A stretch of 64,000 bases of DNA from Rhodothermia bacterium (GCA_030428385.1 JAUIDY010000002.1:62001-126000); one strand, 5' to 3'; shown: positions 27,534-37,105, numbered from the stretch's first letter. Notes: generated from the letters alone by a model not told the origin. A program made the numbers and translations.

Positions 27534-30107
27534 ATGTCTGAAGAACACGGCCAGCGTCCCATTAAGATTGATGACGAAAGCCAGCGTTATCCCCTTGAAA
27601 AAATGACGGGGGCAGGGCGGCGGCAGGCCAAGATTCACGCCATCCACGATGCCACCGGACGTATCCCACCGCAGGCCAAGGAAGTGGAGAAGTCGGTCCT
27701 GGGCTCCATGCTCATCGAGCGCGAGGCGATCCCGAAGGTCATCGAAATTCTCAACGAAGAGGCGTTTTACGACTCTCGGCATCAGAAAATCTATACCGCC
27801 ATCCTCGGCCTTTTCGAGCGCGGCAACCCCGTCGATCTCATCACGCTGACCGAAGAGTTGCGTCGCAACGGCACGCTGGAGGAGGTGGGCGGGGCATATT
27901 ACCTGACCGAGCTAACAACCTCGGTGGCATCGGCGGCCAACGTGGAGTACCACGCCCGCATCATTGCGGAGAAAGGGCTGTTGCGCAAGATGATCGAGAC
28001 GATGACGCTGCTTGTGGGGCAAGCCTACGACCCCAGCGCTGACGCCTTTGAACTCCTTGATGAAGTCGAGAGCGAGATTTTCGGCATTTCGGAGCTTAAC
28101 ATGCGCAAGGCCGCCTCGTCGCTCAGCGAGGTGGTGAAGGAGACGCTGGAGCGGCTGGAATCCATCCACGGGCGCGAAGGTGGCATCACAGGCGTGCCCA
28201 GCGGTTTCACCAAACTCGACCAGATGACGAGTGGCTGGCAACGGTCGGACCTGATCATTATTGCCGCTCGGCCAAGTATGGGGAAATGCCTGGGCAAAGG
28301 CACACCTGTGATGATGTATGACGGAACCATCAAACCGGTGGAAGCCATCCAGAAAGGCGACTTGCTCATGGGCGATGACAGCACGCCGCGCCGGGTGTTG
28401 TCATTGGCACGCGGACGCGAACAGATGTACTGGATCCGGCAGAAGCATGGGATGGATTATCGGGTTAATGAAAGCCACATCCTGTCGCTGAAAAAAAGCC
28501 GAAACGGCGATGCCGTCCCCCGAGGAACGGTGGTCGATCTATCGGTGCGCGACTATTTGCAGAAATCCACGAAGTGGCAGAATGACCACAAAGGCTTTAA
28601 AGTGGCGGTCGAGTTTGAGGAGCAAGTCGTCCCGCTGGACCCGTATTTGTTGGGCTTTTGGCTCGGCGATGGCAAAGCGGACAGCGCCCGCATTTATACG
28701 ACGGACCCTGAGGTTGTGGACTACCTCCATATGCGAGCAGGTGCACGCGGCGAAGGCATTAGGGTCTACGATGCGGATCGGCCCTGCCCAGCCTATCTCA
28801 TCACGAATGGGCATAGCCCTGATCGCTCCCACTCGGTGCAGGCCACGTTGCGTGCCTTGGGCGTGCTCAATAACAAACATATCCCGCCGCTTTACCTGAC
28901 CAATGCGCGCACGCAACGCCTCCAATTACTGGCCGGCCTGGTTGACAGCGATGGGCATCGGAATAGCGGGCACGGTGGCACATACGAGATCACGCAGAAA
29001 GACAAGCGACTGGCACAACAGATCAAGTATTTGTGTGATACGCTCGGCTATCGGACATCCCTCACGGCAAAGCGGGCACGCATCCGTGAGATTGGCTTCG
29101 AAAGTGTCGTGTGGCGGGTCCGGTTTAATGGCAACGTGGACGAGATTCCTGTGCGGATAGCCCGCAAAAGAGCAACGCCGTGGAAAGACCGGCGGGACTG
29201 GCGGGTTACAGGCGTCACGGTGGAACGCGATACGGTCGATCAATACTACGGCTTTGTCTTGGATGGAAACCATCGGTTTGTGCTGGGCGACGGAACGGTG
29301 ACGCACAACACCGCTTTCAGCCTCGCATGCGCCCGGAATGCGGCTTTGCACCCCCAATACGGGGCGGGCGTGGCGATTTTTTCGCTGGAGATGAGTTCCC
29401 AGCAGTTGGCGCAGCGCCTGCTCACGTCCGAGGCCCGTGTGGATGCCCAGGCGGCTCGCACCGGGCGGATGCGCGACGATGACTGGCTGCGGCTGGCAAA
29501 TGCCGCAGGCCGCCTCTCCGCCGCGCCCATCTACATAGACGACACGCCGGGTTTGACTGTGCTGGAACTGCGTGCCAAGTGCCGCCGCCTCAAGGCCGAG
29601 CACGACATCGGCCTCATCATCGTGGACTACCTGCAACTGATGCACGGGACCGCGAAGAAAAATTCCAACCGCGAGCAGGAAATCGCGCATATCTCGCGCT
29701 CGCTCAAGTCGCTGGCGAAGGAACTGAACGTGCCCGTCATCGCGCTTTCGCAGCTTAGCCGTGCCGTGGAAACCCGTGGTGGTGACAAACGGCCACAACT
29801 ATCTGATCTTAGGGAGAGTGGATCGATTGAGCAAGACGCCGACGTAGTCGCGTTCATCTACCGCGCTGAACGCTACGGCATCACCGTGGACGAGCATGGC
29901 AACTCGACGGAAGGTATCGGTGAGATCCTGATTGGCAAGCAGCGTAACGGCCCGATTGGCAACGTCCAACTGGCGTTTGTTAACCAGTACGCCCGCTTCG
30001 AGAACCTGACAACGTACTACAGTAATCCAGGCGGCTTTGGCGACGACGACCTGCATGACTTTGAGCCACCACGGGCGCCTGTGCCGCCGGGCCCCGCGCC
30101 GTTTTGA
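27534..30107 (+). CDS. dnaB: Replicative DNA helicase DnaB with an intein in its P-loop
   Basis: 857 aa precursor; removal of the 341-residue intein leaves a 516 aa helicase. The N-terminal DnaB domain contains QAKEVEKSVLGSMLIEREAIP; the RecA-like domain has RPSMGK then T AFSLACARN after splicing (Walker A), IIVDYLQLM (Walker B) and QLSRAVETR. The ring unwinds DNA at the fork and is loaded by DnaA-dependent machinery, so an intein here must splice for growth. Downstream is a convergent gene beyond GTCATT repeats. Confidence 0.96.
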   Translation: MSEEHGQRPIKIDDESQRYPLEKMTGAGRRQAKIHAIHDATGRIPPQAKEVEKSVLGSMLIEREAIPKVIEILNEEAFYDSRHQKIYTAILGLFERGNPVDLITLTEELRRNGTLEEVGGAYYLTELTTSVASAANVEYHARIIAEKGLLRKMIETMTLLVGQAYDPSADAFELLDEVESEIFGISELNMRKAASSLSEVVKETLERLESIHGREGGITGVPSGFTKLDQMTSGWQRSDLIIIAARPSMGKCLGKGTPVMMYDGTIKPVEAIQKGDLLMGDDSTPRRVLSLARGREQMYWIRQKHGMDYRVNESHILSLKKSRNGDAVPRGTVVDLSVRDYLQKSTKWQNDHKGFKVAVEFEEQVVPLDPYLLGFWLGDGKADSARIYTTDPEVVDYLHMRAGARGEGIRVYDADRPCPAYLITNGHSPDRSHSVQATLRALGVLNNKHIPPLYLTNARTQRLQLLAGLVDSDGHRNSGHGGTYEITQKDKRLAQQIKYLCDTLGYRTSLTAKRARIREIGFESVVWRVRFNGNVDEIPVRIARKRATPWKDRRDWRVTGVTVERDTVDQYYGFVLDGNHRFVLGDGTVTHNTAFSLACARNAALHPQYGAGVAIFSLEMSSQQLAQRLLTSEARVDAQAARTGRMRDDDWLRLANAAGRLSAAPIYIDDTPGLTVLELRAKCRRLKAEHDIGLIIVDYLQLMHGTAKKNSNREQEIAHISRSLKSLAKELNVPVIALSQLSRAVETRGGDKRPQLSDLRESGSIEQDADVVAFIYRAERYGITVDEHGNSTEGIGEILIGKQRNGPIGNVQLAFVNQYARFENLTTYYSNPGGFGDDDLHDFEPPRAPVPPGPAPF
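28287..29309 (+). mobile_element. Intein with LAGLIDADG homing endonuclease, inserted in dnaB P-loop
   Basis: 341 residues in frame. Starts with Cys (residue 252, block A CLGKGTPVMMYDGTIKPVEAI), has block B HILSLKK-like splicing residues, two LAGLIDADG-type helices (PYLLGFWLGDG and LLAGLVDSDG) each with an acidic residue at the end, and ends VLDGNHRFVLGDGTVTHN, the C-terminal His-Asn, followed by Thr593. All residues for self-splicing are present, so it is probably active in splicing; the endonuclease keeps both acidic catalytic positions. The site, inside the ATP-binding GK|T, is a known DnaB intein position. Confidence 0.95.
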
Positions 30108-30109
30108 TG

Positions 30110-30250
30110 GGTCATTAGCTGTGCGTCATGGCGTCATTGGGATCCTTCGGATGCGTCATTCAGCCTCTACGGTGCCGTCATATGGTGGGGCGAATCTGAA
30201 GCAAGCCGAATGACAACCAATGAGGCAAGCAAAGCTTGTAAATGACGTGG
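30110..30250. repeat. GTCATT-bounded hairpin mosaic, copy A
   Basis: Between convergent dnaB and the HSDR_N gene. Short hairpins such as GATCC-TTC-GGATGC are separated by GTCATT or AATGAC words, at 30111, 30144, 30168, 30208 and near 30240. The opening word series GGTCATTAGC...GCGTCATGG recurs at 36936. Possibly a bidirectional terminator. Confidence 0.6.
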
Positions 30251-30264
30251 GCAACCCCCACAAA

Positions 30265-30726
30265 TTACAGTGCTTCGTACGGCGGAATCGCATCCAGAAA
30301 ATGATACGTGTGCGCCGCATGGTCGAGGGCGCAGGCGTAGTGGTCGAGTCCGTTGGTGGCGACCAGATACCGGGCACCGACGACTTTATTGTACCGCGCC
30401 ACCTGATCGAATACGGTTTGGCTGATAGGTACGGTGGGGGCTTTACATTCCACCATCAGCAGCGGTTGTCCCTTGCGGTCATGCACGATGACATCGGCGC
30501 GGCGGGCCATGCCCTGATAGGTAAATCCAGCTTCGATGGCGACGAGCGCGGCGGGCGTGCCGAGGTCCTGCACCAGATACTGCACAAAATGCTGCCGCAC
30601 CCACTCTTCCGGCGTCAGACGGACGTATTTCTTCCGCAGCGGATCATAGATGATGATCGCTTTGCCACGGTCCTCGCGGAGGGTAAAGGCGTAGCTGGGC
30701 AGGTTCAGTGCGGGAAGTTCGTCCAC
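30265..30726 (-). CDS. HSDR_N-like nuclease-domain protein
   Basis: 153 aa. Matches the short family named after the N-terminus of type I restriction subunits (HSDR_N_2): the pattern DPLRKKYVRLTPEEWVRQHF, then ADVIVHD with VECKAP, which forms a PD-(D/E)XK nuclease core (Asp, then Glu-x-Lys), and FDQVARYNKVVGARYLVATNGL. It is a stand-alone protein; no methylase, helicase or specificity gene is near. Such proteins are common in Bacteroidota and their job is unsettled. Confidence 0.8.
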   Translation of the reverse strand: MDELPALNLPSYAFTLREDRGKAIIIYDPLRKKYVRLTPEEWVRQHFVQYLVQDLGTPAALVAIEAGFTYQGMARRADVIVHDRKGQPLLMVECKAPTVPISQTVFDQVARYNKVVGARYLVATNGLDHYACALDHAAHTYHFLDAIPPYEAL

Positions 30727-30918
30727 AGTAACACAGAAATGAGGACAGGGGATGGAGGAGAAGGTACACGACAGGGAAGCATCTACAAAACACGCGCGGC
30801 TTTATTCCGAACCGGTGGGTGTCTATCTTGACCCTACTTATCGCCAGATGTTCAGTGCTGGCGCGAGGTGCCACCGCCACGTCACGCGTCCTTTCTCACC
30901 CAACATCGCCTGATTGCC

Positions 30919-32322
30919 ATGCGTGAACAGAAAAAAACCACCCGCCGAGACTTTCTGAAAGTGGCCACGACGTCTGCGCTTGCCGCCGGTGCGGCCCCGG
31001 TTATCCTCGGCCGCAGCGAAGCCCAGCAACTCAAGTTGCGTCCTACCCGCCCCATTGCGCCCAACGATCGCGTCCGCATCGCCACGATTGGCATGGGCAT
31101 CATCGGCTTTATTGACACCGAGACGGCGCTGCAGGTGCCGGGGATCGAACTCGTTGCAGCGGCCGATTTATACGACGGGCGGCTGGTGCGGACGAAGGAG
31201 GTTTTTGGTGCGGACGTGGACACGACCCGTGACTACCGTGAGATCCTCGCGCGGGACGATGTGGACGCCGTGCTGGTGTGTGTGCCCGATCATTGGCACA
31301 CAAAAATCGCGGTGGATGCGATGCAGGCGGGCAAACACGTCTACCTCGAAAAGCCGATGGTGCACACCATTGAGGAAGGTCCCCAGATTCTGGCGGCGCA
31401 GGAAGAGACCGGCAAGGTGCTTCAGGTGGGCAGCCAGTACGTTAGTTCTATTATTTACGACAAGGCGCAGGAACTGGTCGCGGCCGGTGCCATCGGCGAG
31501 ATCAACCTCGTGGAGGCGACCATGAACCGTAACTCCGCCATTGGTGCGTGGCAGTATTCAATCCCTGTGGACGCCTCGCCAGAAACCATCGACTGGGACA
31601 CCTTCCTTGGTCATGCGCCGAAGCGTGAATTTGACGCGGTGCGGTTTTTCCGCTGGCGCAACTACTGGGACTATGGCACGGGCGTGGCAGGTGACCTGTA
31701 CGTGCATCTGTTTACCAGCATTCACCATACGCTGCAATCGCACGGTCCCACGCGGGCCTTTGCGCAGGGCATGGTGCGGTACTGGAAAGACGGCCGCGAC
31801 GCGCCTGACGTGATGATGGGCCTCTACGAATATCCCGAGGCGGCGACGCACGGGCCATTCCTGCTCTCGCTCCAGACCAACTTCGTCGATGGCGGCGGCG
31901 GCGGTTCCACGTTCCGTTTTGTGGGCAACGAAGGCGTGCTGACGATCAACTGGAGCAGTCTCACCGTGGAGCGCAACCCCATGTCACAGGCGTCGCTGCA
32001 GCAGATCATGGAAGGCTACAACTCCGTCCGCACCTTCTCCGAGGCTGGCCAAAAGGCGTTCGAGGAAGCATATCGGAGCGAACACACCGCGATGCCACGC
32101 CCGCAGCCCAGTGAATCGCAAGAATTCCGTGCGCCGCAGGGCTACGACGACCGGCTCGACCATTTCGCCAACTTTTTCGCTTCCATTCGCGAAGACGCGC
32201 CCAACGTGGAAGACGCGGCCTTCGGCTACCGCGCCGCTGCGCCATCGCTGCTCGCCAACATGAGCTATCGCCAGGGCAAAGCGCTCGGCTGGGACCCGGA
32301 AGCGATGAAGTTGATCGCGTGA
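30919..32322 (+). CDS. Tat-exported Gfo/Idh/MocA family oxidoreductase
   Basis: 467 aa from ATG 30919; the 17-residue longer frame has no role. The N-terminal TTRRDFLKV is a twin-arginine signal ending near ILGRSEAQ. The NAD(P)-binding Rossmann motif IGMGIIGFID follows, then CVPDHWHTKIAVDAM and the EKPM Gfo signature with catalytic Lys in YLEKPMVH. The C-terminal domain carries a conserved His region, FTSIHHTLQSHGPTRAF. Secreted sugar or glycan dehydrogenases of this group are frequent in Bacteroidota. Substrate unknown. Confidence 0.87.
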   Translation: MREQKKTTRRDFLKVATTSALAAGAAPVILGRSEAQQLKLRPTRPIAPNDRVRIATIGMGIIGFIDTETALQVPGIELVAAADLYDGRLVRTKEVFGADVDTTRDYREILARDDVDAVLVCVPDHWHTKIAVDAMQAGKHVYLEKPMVHTIEEGPQILAAQEETGKVLQVGSQYVSSIIYDKAQELVAAGAIGEINLVEATMNRNSAIGAWQYSIPVDASPETIDWDTFLGHAPKREFDAVRFFRWRNYWDYGTGVAGDLYVHLFTSIHHTLQSHGPTRAFAQGMVRYWKDGRDAPDVMMGLYEYPEAATHGPFLLSLQTNFVDGGGGGSTFRFVGNEGVLTINWSSLTVERNPMSQASLQQIMEGYNSVRTFSEAGQKAFEEAYRSEHTAMPRPQPSESQEFRAPQGYDDRLDHFANFFASIREDAPNVEDAAFGYRAAAPSLLANMSYRQGKALGWDPEAMKLIA

Positions 32323-32455
32323 CGGGTTGAGACATCGCGTCTGGGATAGGGAAGGTTTTGTTCGATCGACGGTGGAAGGAAAATCACCGGGTCTACCGTT
32401 TTTCTAGCCTTCACCCTGCCTCTTTTCTCTCATCAAATGAACCGCTCCCACCCTC

Positions 32456-33445
32456 ATGTCCCTTTTCCATTGGCGTTCCCTGTTGCTTGTCAGTCTATTC
32501 TGCCTATTGATGGCGTGTCAGCAAGAAAACGCCGAACCTGCTGCCGAAACCGCTGACGAACCCATCACCGAAACTGAGGCGGAGCCTACGGACGACCTTG
32601 TGCTCGAAAGCACCTTGGAAGTGATTAACATCGCGTCTATGCAACGGCGGGAGGTCTATCACACCCGCGGCCACATCGAAGCGCCGAACTGGTCGCGGGA
32701 TGGCAGCTATTTTCTCTTCAACAGCGAAGGACTGATGTACAAGCTGCCGGTGGAAGGCGGCGACCCGGAGCAGATCGACACCGGCTTCGCCACGCGCAGC
32801 AACAACGATCACGGCATTTCGCCCGACGGCACGCAACTCGTCATCAGTGACCAGTCGCAGGAGGAGGGGCAGTCGCTCATCTACATCCTGCCCATTGAAG
32901 GCGGCGAGCCGCGCCGTGTCACGGACCTCGGCCCGTCGTATTGGCATGGCTGGTCGCCCGATGGCGAGACGCTGGCGTATGTGGGCCTGCGCGACGGCGA
33001 ATACGACATATACACGATCTCCGTCGATGGCGGCGAAGAAACGCGGCTCACGGAGGCGGAAGGGCTGGACGACGGTCCCGACTACTCTCCCGACGGTGCA
33101 TACATCTACTTCAACTCCGTGCGCACGGGCACGATGCAAATCTACCGCATGAAAGCCGACGGCAGCGAAGAGGAGCAGCTTACGTTTGACGACTACAACG
33201 ACTGGTTTCCGCATCCCTCGCCCGATGGTCAGTGGATCGTTTTCCTGTCCTACGAACCCGACGTGGAAGGCCATCCTGCCAACAAGGACGTGATGCTGCG
33301 CCTGATGCCCATGGGCGACAACGCCGATGCAGAGCCTCGCGTCATCGCGGAACTCTTTGGCGGCCAGGGCACGATCAACGTTCCCTCGTGGTCGCCCGAC
33401 AGCGAAAACGTAGCGTTTGTGAGCTACCAACTGGTGCAGCCGTGA
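32456..33445 (+). CDS. Lipoprotein with TolB-like beta-propeller
   Basis: 329 aa. A lipoprotein signal ends at lipobox LLMAC, followed by an acidic linker. At least five WD40-like PD40 repeats follow ([85 protein letters not shown]), so the body is a six-bladed propeller that folds in the periplasm or on the surface. It differs from TolB by having no Tol-box and being a lipoprotein. Precedes another lipoprotein. Confidence 0.8.
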   Translation: MSLFHWRSLLLVSLFCLLMACQQENAEPAAETADEPITETEAEPTDDLVLESTLEVINIASMQRREVYHTRGHIEAPNWSRDGSYFLFNSEGLMYKLPVEGGDPEQIDTGFATRSNNDHGISPDGTQLVISDQSQEEGQSLIYILPIEGGEPRRVTDLGPSYWHGWSPDGETLAYVGLRDGEYDIYTISVDGGEETRLTEAEGLDDGPDYSPDGAYIYFNSVRTGTMQIYRMKADGSEEEQLTFDDYNDWFPHPSPDGQWIVFLSYEPDVEGHPANKDVMLRLMPMGDNADAEPRVIAELFGGQGTINVPSWSPDSENVAFVSYQLVQP

Positions 33446-33530
33446 GGACGTTTGGAGAGAAGACGAGAAGCTTCTTGATCCGTCCTCACCCCTACCCACA
33501 CCGCTCCATCCACCCAAACCCAATCACCCC

Positions 33531-34214
33531 ATGTACGCTTTTTTACGCGCCGGACTCCTCCTGGGCCTGCTCTTAACGGTGGCAGCCTGTCAACCCGAAC
33601 CCACCCTCGAACCCGTTCCCGAAACCACCGACACGCCCACGATGAGCTTCTTCATCACCAGCGTAGGACCCGGCGACGGGGCCAATCTGGGCGGGCTGGT
33701 TGGGGCGGATCAGCACTGCACGGCCCTCGCTGAGGCTGCGGGCGTGACGGGCAAAACGTGGCACGCCTATCTCAGCGCAACGGGTGAGGCCGACAGCCTC
33801 GTGGTACATGCCCGTGACCGTATCGGGACAGGGCCGTGGTACAATGCCAACGGGGTCGCGGTGGCGCAGAGTGTGGACGACCTGCACAGCGACGCCAATA
33901 ACCTGAACAAGGAGACAGCGCTGGATGAAAACGGCAATATGGTGAATGGGCGCGGCGACGACCCGAATGTGCATGACATTCTCACGGGCGCGCAGCTTGA
34001 TGGCACGGCGTTCTCGGGCACCGATGACACCACCTGCCAGAACTGGACCAGCAGCGACAGCACCGGTAGCGCCCGCGTGGGCCATCACGACCGCACGGGC
34101 GGCGGTGAATATCCAGAATCGTGGAACTCGGCCCACGGCTCGCGCGGCTGTAGCCAGGCCAACCTGCGAGGGACGGGCGGCAACGGGTTGTTCTACTGCT
34201 TCGCCACGGACTGA
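33531..34214 (+). CDS. Lipoprotein with endostatin/lectin-like domain
   Basis: 227 aa. A lipobox ends the signal at TVAAC. The rest has six cysteines arranged as in secreted disulfide-linked C-type-lectin-like folds; a family of bacterial proteins with the pattern GADQHCTALAEAAGV, AYLSATG, ARDRIGTGPWYNANG and CSQANLRGTGGNGLFYCF is related to the endostatin fold of collagen. The assignment rests on motif memory, not alignment. It is probably co-transcribed with the propeller lipoprotein 85 bases upstream. Confidence 0.6.
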   Translation: MYAFLRAGLLLGLLLTVAACQPEPTLEPVPETTDTPTMSFFITSVGPGDGANLGGLVGADQHCTALAEAAGVTGKTWHAYLSATGEADSLVVHARDRIGTGPWYNANGVAVAQSVDDLHSDANNLNKETALDENGNMVNGRGDDPNVHDILTGAQLDGTAFSGTDDTTCQNWTSSDSTGSARVGHHDRTGGGEYPESWNSAHGSRGCSQANLRGTGGNGLFYCFATD

Positions 34215-34322
34215 GCACGGAAAAGAAGCGGATTGACCACCTGAACGTTGGTGACACCCAGCGATGGTTAATGGCTAGGCGCTGCGCTCGTTTGGAGCAA
34301 TCATTCGAGCGGCAGATACATT

Positions 34323-34697
34323 CTATTCGGCCAGCCAGGCGCGGGCGCTTTTCATATCGCGAAACCCTTGAAATTTCCAACTCGAATTAAAACGGATGGA
34401 AAGCTCAACGTATTGTTCCATCATCCCGATGATCACAGGGTCGGTTGCCACGTAGGCCACCTTCACGTTGCGCACCAGGCTAGTGGCACCGAGATCGTAG
34501 GCCGCTGTCACCTTGATGTCGCGGTCGCTCCATTCGACGTGTGTCACTTCCAACGTATCGACGAGTTGATAGCGGGCCGCATCGCTGCGCGGATCCCGAT
34601 AAAAGGCGTCATTGGCCTCCTCTATTTCCGGCGCCGTTACGGCACCGTAGTATTCCCACAAAACCCCATGCTCTTCCCAGATCATACGGTAGGGCAT
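34323..34697 (-). CDS. STAS/SpoIIAA-like protein
   Basis: 124 aa. Short mixed alpha/beta protein with strands GVLWEYYGAV, ARYQLVDTLEV and VKVAYVATDPVI alternating with helices. The length and order suit the SpoIIAA-like family of ligand or anti-sigma related domains, but no phosphorylated Ser is evident. A weak assignment. Confidence 0.6.
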   Translation of the reverse strand: MPYRMIWEEHGVLWEYYGAVTAPEIEEANDAFYRDPRSDAARYQLVDTLEVTHVEWSDRDIKVTAAYDLGATSLVRNVKVAYVATDPVIIGMMEQYVELSIRFNSSWKFQGFRDMKSARAWLAE

Positions 34698-34762
34698 CCG
34701 CTTGCTCGTGTTTGCTTAAATGGTTGTTTAATATAGCGGCTGTCGAGCAGGGCGACCACCGT

Positions 34763-35596
34763 TTATCCCTTCTGGATACGTTTCCACTTGCTCAGGTTCT
34801 TGCCCATCAACGTTTCTAGCTCCCGGATCTCCAACTCCAGCATCTGCAAGATCATTTGTTGAAGGGACGGGGTGGGCTTTGGCTTTTCGGTGAAGTGGCG
34901 GCGGGAATTGTCCGTAATTTTTTCCCACAGCGGTGGCAAATGATCGCGAATGCGGGCCAGCAGCCAAGAGGGGTGGTCATACTTATGGTGCTTCTTCGTT
35001 CGGCCAAGCGACGGGTTGCGATGCGTTTTTTCTAGGGTTCCAAAGGCCTCGAAGTTGATGTTGAGGAAGGCGCACACCTGCTGGATGGTGGCTTCGGTCC
35101 GTTGGGTCAGGTCGTCAAAATCGAGCAGTAACACCTGGTCTCGCCCGAAGCGTCGGATGTACGGGATGATCTGGGTGTAGTACCGGGTGATGTCGAGGTA
35201 CATCCGGTTCTTGATCAGGGCTTCCTCGAAGGGCCGATCTGTATATCCCCGCTGGTATGTATGCATATAGCCCGATACAATCCGGTCGATGGGGTTTCGG
35301 ACGAGATAGATAAACTTCAGGTCGGGATTGTAGGCATACAGGTCGTCCCAGATATGAAGGTTGCGGAGCGGGTAAAACGTGTAGGTGGTGGAGCTTTCAA
35401 AGTACTGCACCCCTTCTTTTTCTTCAAAAAGGGCATGGTAGGCATCAAGCTCGCTGTGCCAGTCCGGAGACCTGCAAAAAAAATGGGGCTCTTTAGGTTC
35501 ACTTCCCACCAGCGCCGGGTGACGCTGCAGGATGGTAAACAAGGTGTTGGTGGCGCACTTCTGCGCACCCAGGATCATAAAATCAACGCGGACCAT
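34763..35596 (-). CDS. PAPS-dependent sulfotransferase
   Basis: 277 aa. Transfers sulfate from PAPS. The 5'-phosphosulfate loop is LGAQKCATNTLF near the N-terminus, and the 3'-phosphate region LVRNPIDRIVSGYMH about residue 97. A C-terminal basic, helical tail may bind membranes. The acceptor is unknown (often a lipid or polysaccharide), and no sulfate-activation gene is adjacent. Ends 166 bases before the preceding STAS-like gene's end. Confidence 0.85.
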   Translation of the reverse strand: MVRVDFMILGAQKCATNTLFTILQRHPALVGSEPKEPHFFCRSPDWHSELDAYHALFEEKEGVQYFESSTTYTFYPLRNLHIWDDLYAYNPDLKFIYLVRNPIDRIVSGYMHTYQRGYTDRPFEEALIKNRMYLDITRYYTQIIPYIRRFGRDQVLLLDFDDLTQRTEATIQQVCAFLNINFEAFGTLEKTHRNPSLGRTKKHHKYDHPSWLLARIRDHLPPLWEKITDNSRRHFTEKPKPTPSLQQMILQMLELEIRELETLMGKNLSKWKRIQKG

Positions 35597-35663
35597 CTAG
35601 CCATGCATTTCCTTGAGAGGCCATCGGACAACCGACGCAAGGTACAGGCCAATGCCATCAGAT

Positions 35664-36218
35664 TCAGCCTGACGCGAAAGATCGCCACAGCCTGCGTATA
35701 AATGCCAAATGATGGTCGTCGTGTTCGGCCACAAAAAACATCAGGTCTACCACCCGCATGGGCTGTTCGAGGCGGGGATGGGTGGCAGCCCGGGCCAGCG
35801 TGGCGGCGTCGAGGTGCTCCACGCGCTGGGCGAGTTGCATGCGGGCCGTTCGGAATTGCTGGAGGAGGTGATCTAGCGGCTGGTCGTTGTGGTTGGCTTC
35901 ATGCGTCTTGCGGTTCGTCAGGTCGGCATCGCGCAGCCGGGGCTGGCCACTGAGGATGTCGTCCACCCGCCCCAGCCACAACGGCTCCAGGTCCAGCAGG
36001 TGGCCTACGTGTTCATGGATTGACCAATGCGCGCCGTCGCGCCGGGTGCGGAGGGCGGGGGGCACAGCCTGTGCGAGTTCGGCAACCCGCGATGGTGTTC
36101 CGGCAATCCGTTCGAACAGATTCGGAAAAAGAGGCACCGGCATGTCAAAACGAAAGGCGCGGTCGAACCAGCGTTGCATCAGCATATCCTCGTTTAGAAG
36201 GGGAAGGGTTCCGGTCAT
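35664..36218 (-). CDS. DinB-like metal-binding four-helix protein
   Basis: 184 aa from ATG 36218; ATG 36185 would shorten it by 11 residues. DinB/YfiT fold: NLFERIAGTPSRVAELAQAVP, then WSIHEHVGHLLDLEPLW and the C-terminal VVDLMFFVAEHDDHHLAFIRRL. The three histidines at HEHVGH and EHDDHH suit the DinB metal site. Often thiol-transferases or detoxification proteins; role unknown. Divergent from mgsA. Confidence 0.8.
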   Translation of the reverse strand: MTGTLPLLNEDMLMQRWFDRAFRFDMPVPLFPNLFERIAGTPSRVAELAQAVPPALRTRRDGAHWSIHEHVGHLLDLEPLWLGRVDDILSGQPRLRDADLTNRKTHEANHNDQPLDHLLQQFRTARMQLAQRVEHLDAATLARAATHPRLEQPMRVVDLMFFVAEHDDHHLAFIRRLWRSFASG

Positions 36219-36407
36219 AAGGCCGATCTCGGACGGCGTTCCCTCGCACATGTTGTGTACCAGCAAAAGGGGTAGCAAGAAGAACGTGCGAACAAAGCGC
36301 TTGCAGAACGTCGCAATCGGATCTGTTACGGGTACCTGTGGTTGCGCGGAGAAAGGAAGTCGATGTTGATCGGCTTATCCCCTTGCATATTAAAGACTTG
36401 AATAGAT

Positions 36408-36917
36408 ATGGACATCACCAAAAACATTGCCCTTGTCGCGCACGACAACATGAAGCGTGACCTGCTCGAGTGGGCGGCGTACAACCGGGCGTATCTCATC
36501 GAACATAACTTGTTTGCCACGGGGACGACGGGCAAACTGTTGGAGGAAGAACTGGATCATCCGGTGACGAAGCTGCAAAGCGGCCCGCTCGGCGGCGACC
36601 AACAGATCGGCGCGCGCATTTCGGAAGGCAACATCGACCTGCTGATCTTTTTCTGGGATCCGCTCCAGACGATGCCGCACGACACCGACGTGAAGGCACT
36701 GCTGCGCATCGCGGTGGTGTGGAATGTGCCGGTGGCCTGCAACCGCGCCTCGGCTGACTTCCTCATCTCCTCGATCCTGATGCACGAGCCGTACCTGCGC
36801 CAGCTTCCCGACCACGAAACCTACAAGCAGCGCAGCATTCCGCGCATCTCGGAGAAACCCGAGGAGCAATCACCGAAGCCAATCACCGAAGCGGTGGAGC
36901 TGTCGCCAGTGGAATAA
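36408..36917 (+). CDS. mgsA: Methylglyoxal synthase
   Basis: 169 aa. Converts dihydroxyacetone phosphate to methylglyoxal. Catalytic and phosphate-binding motifs [25 protein letters not shown] (phosphate), [13 protein letters not shown] with its catalytic Asp, and [20 protein letters not shown] are complete. A 25-residue acidic tail extends the C-terminus. Convergent with prsW beyond GTCATT repeats. Confidence 0.96.
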   Translation: MDITKNIALVAHDNMKRDLLEWAAYNRAYLIEHNLFATGTTGKLLEEELDHPVTKLQSGPLGGDQQIGARISEGNIDLLIFFWDPLQTMPHDTDVKALLRIAVVWNVPVACNRASADFLISSILMHEPYLRQLPDHETYKQRSIPRISEKPEEQSPKPITEAVELSPVE

Positions 36918-36935
36918 GCGACGCGCCCTTGGGTG

Positions 36936-37104
36936 GTCATTAGCATCTTTCAGATGCGTCATGGATGGTCAGGGGCATCCTTTGGATGCGTCATTTGCCC
37001 CTGCGGGGCTGTCATTGTTGGGGTTACCCACCCTGTCAACCAATGACAGGGGCGCAGCCCCGAATGACGCGTGTGTCCCGCGCACTTGACGCGCAGCAAA
37101 TGAC
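36936..37104. repeat. GTCATT-bounded hairpin mosaic, copy B
   Basis: Between convergent mgsA and prsW. GTCATT/AATGAC words bound hairpins GCATCC-TTT-GGATGC (36975-36989), GCCCC-TGC-GGGGC (36997-37009) and AGGGGC-GCA-GCCCC near 37049-37061. Shares its opening words with the copy at 30110. No coding region lies here. Confidence 0.65.
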
Positions 37105-37105
37105 C

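Noticed and set aside
32504-33523. 339 aa minus-strand open frame
   Set aside because: Antisense to the propeller lipoprotein with its repeated PD40 motifs.
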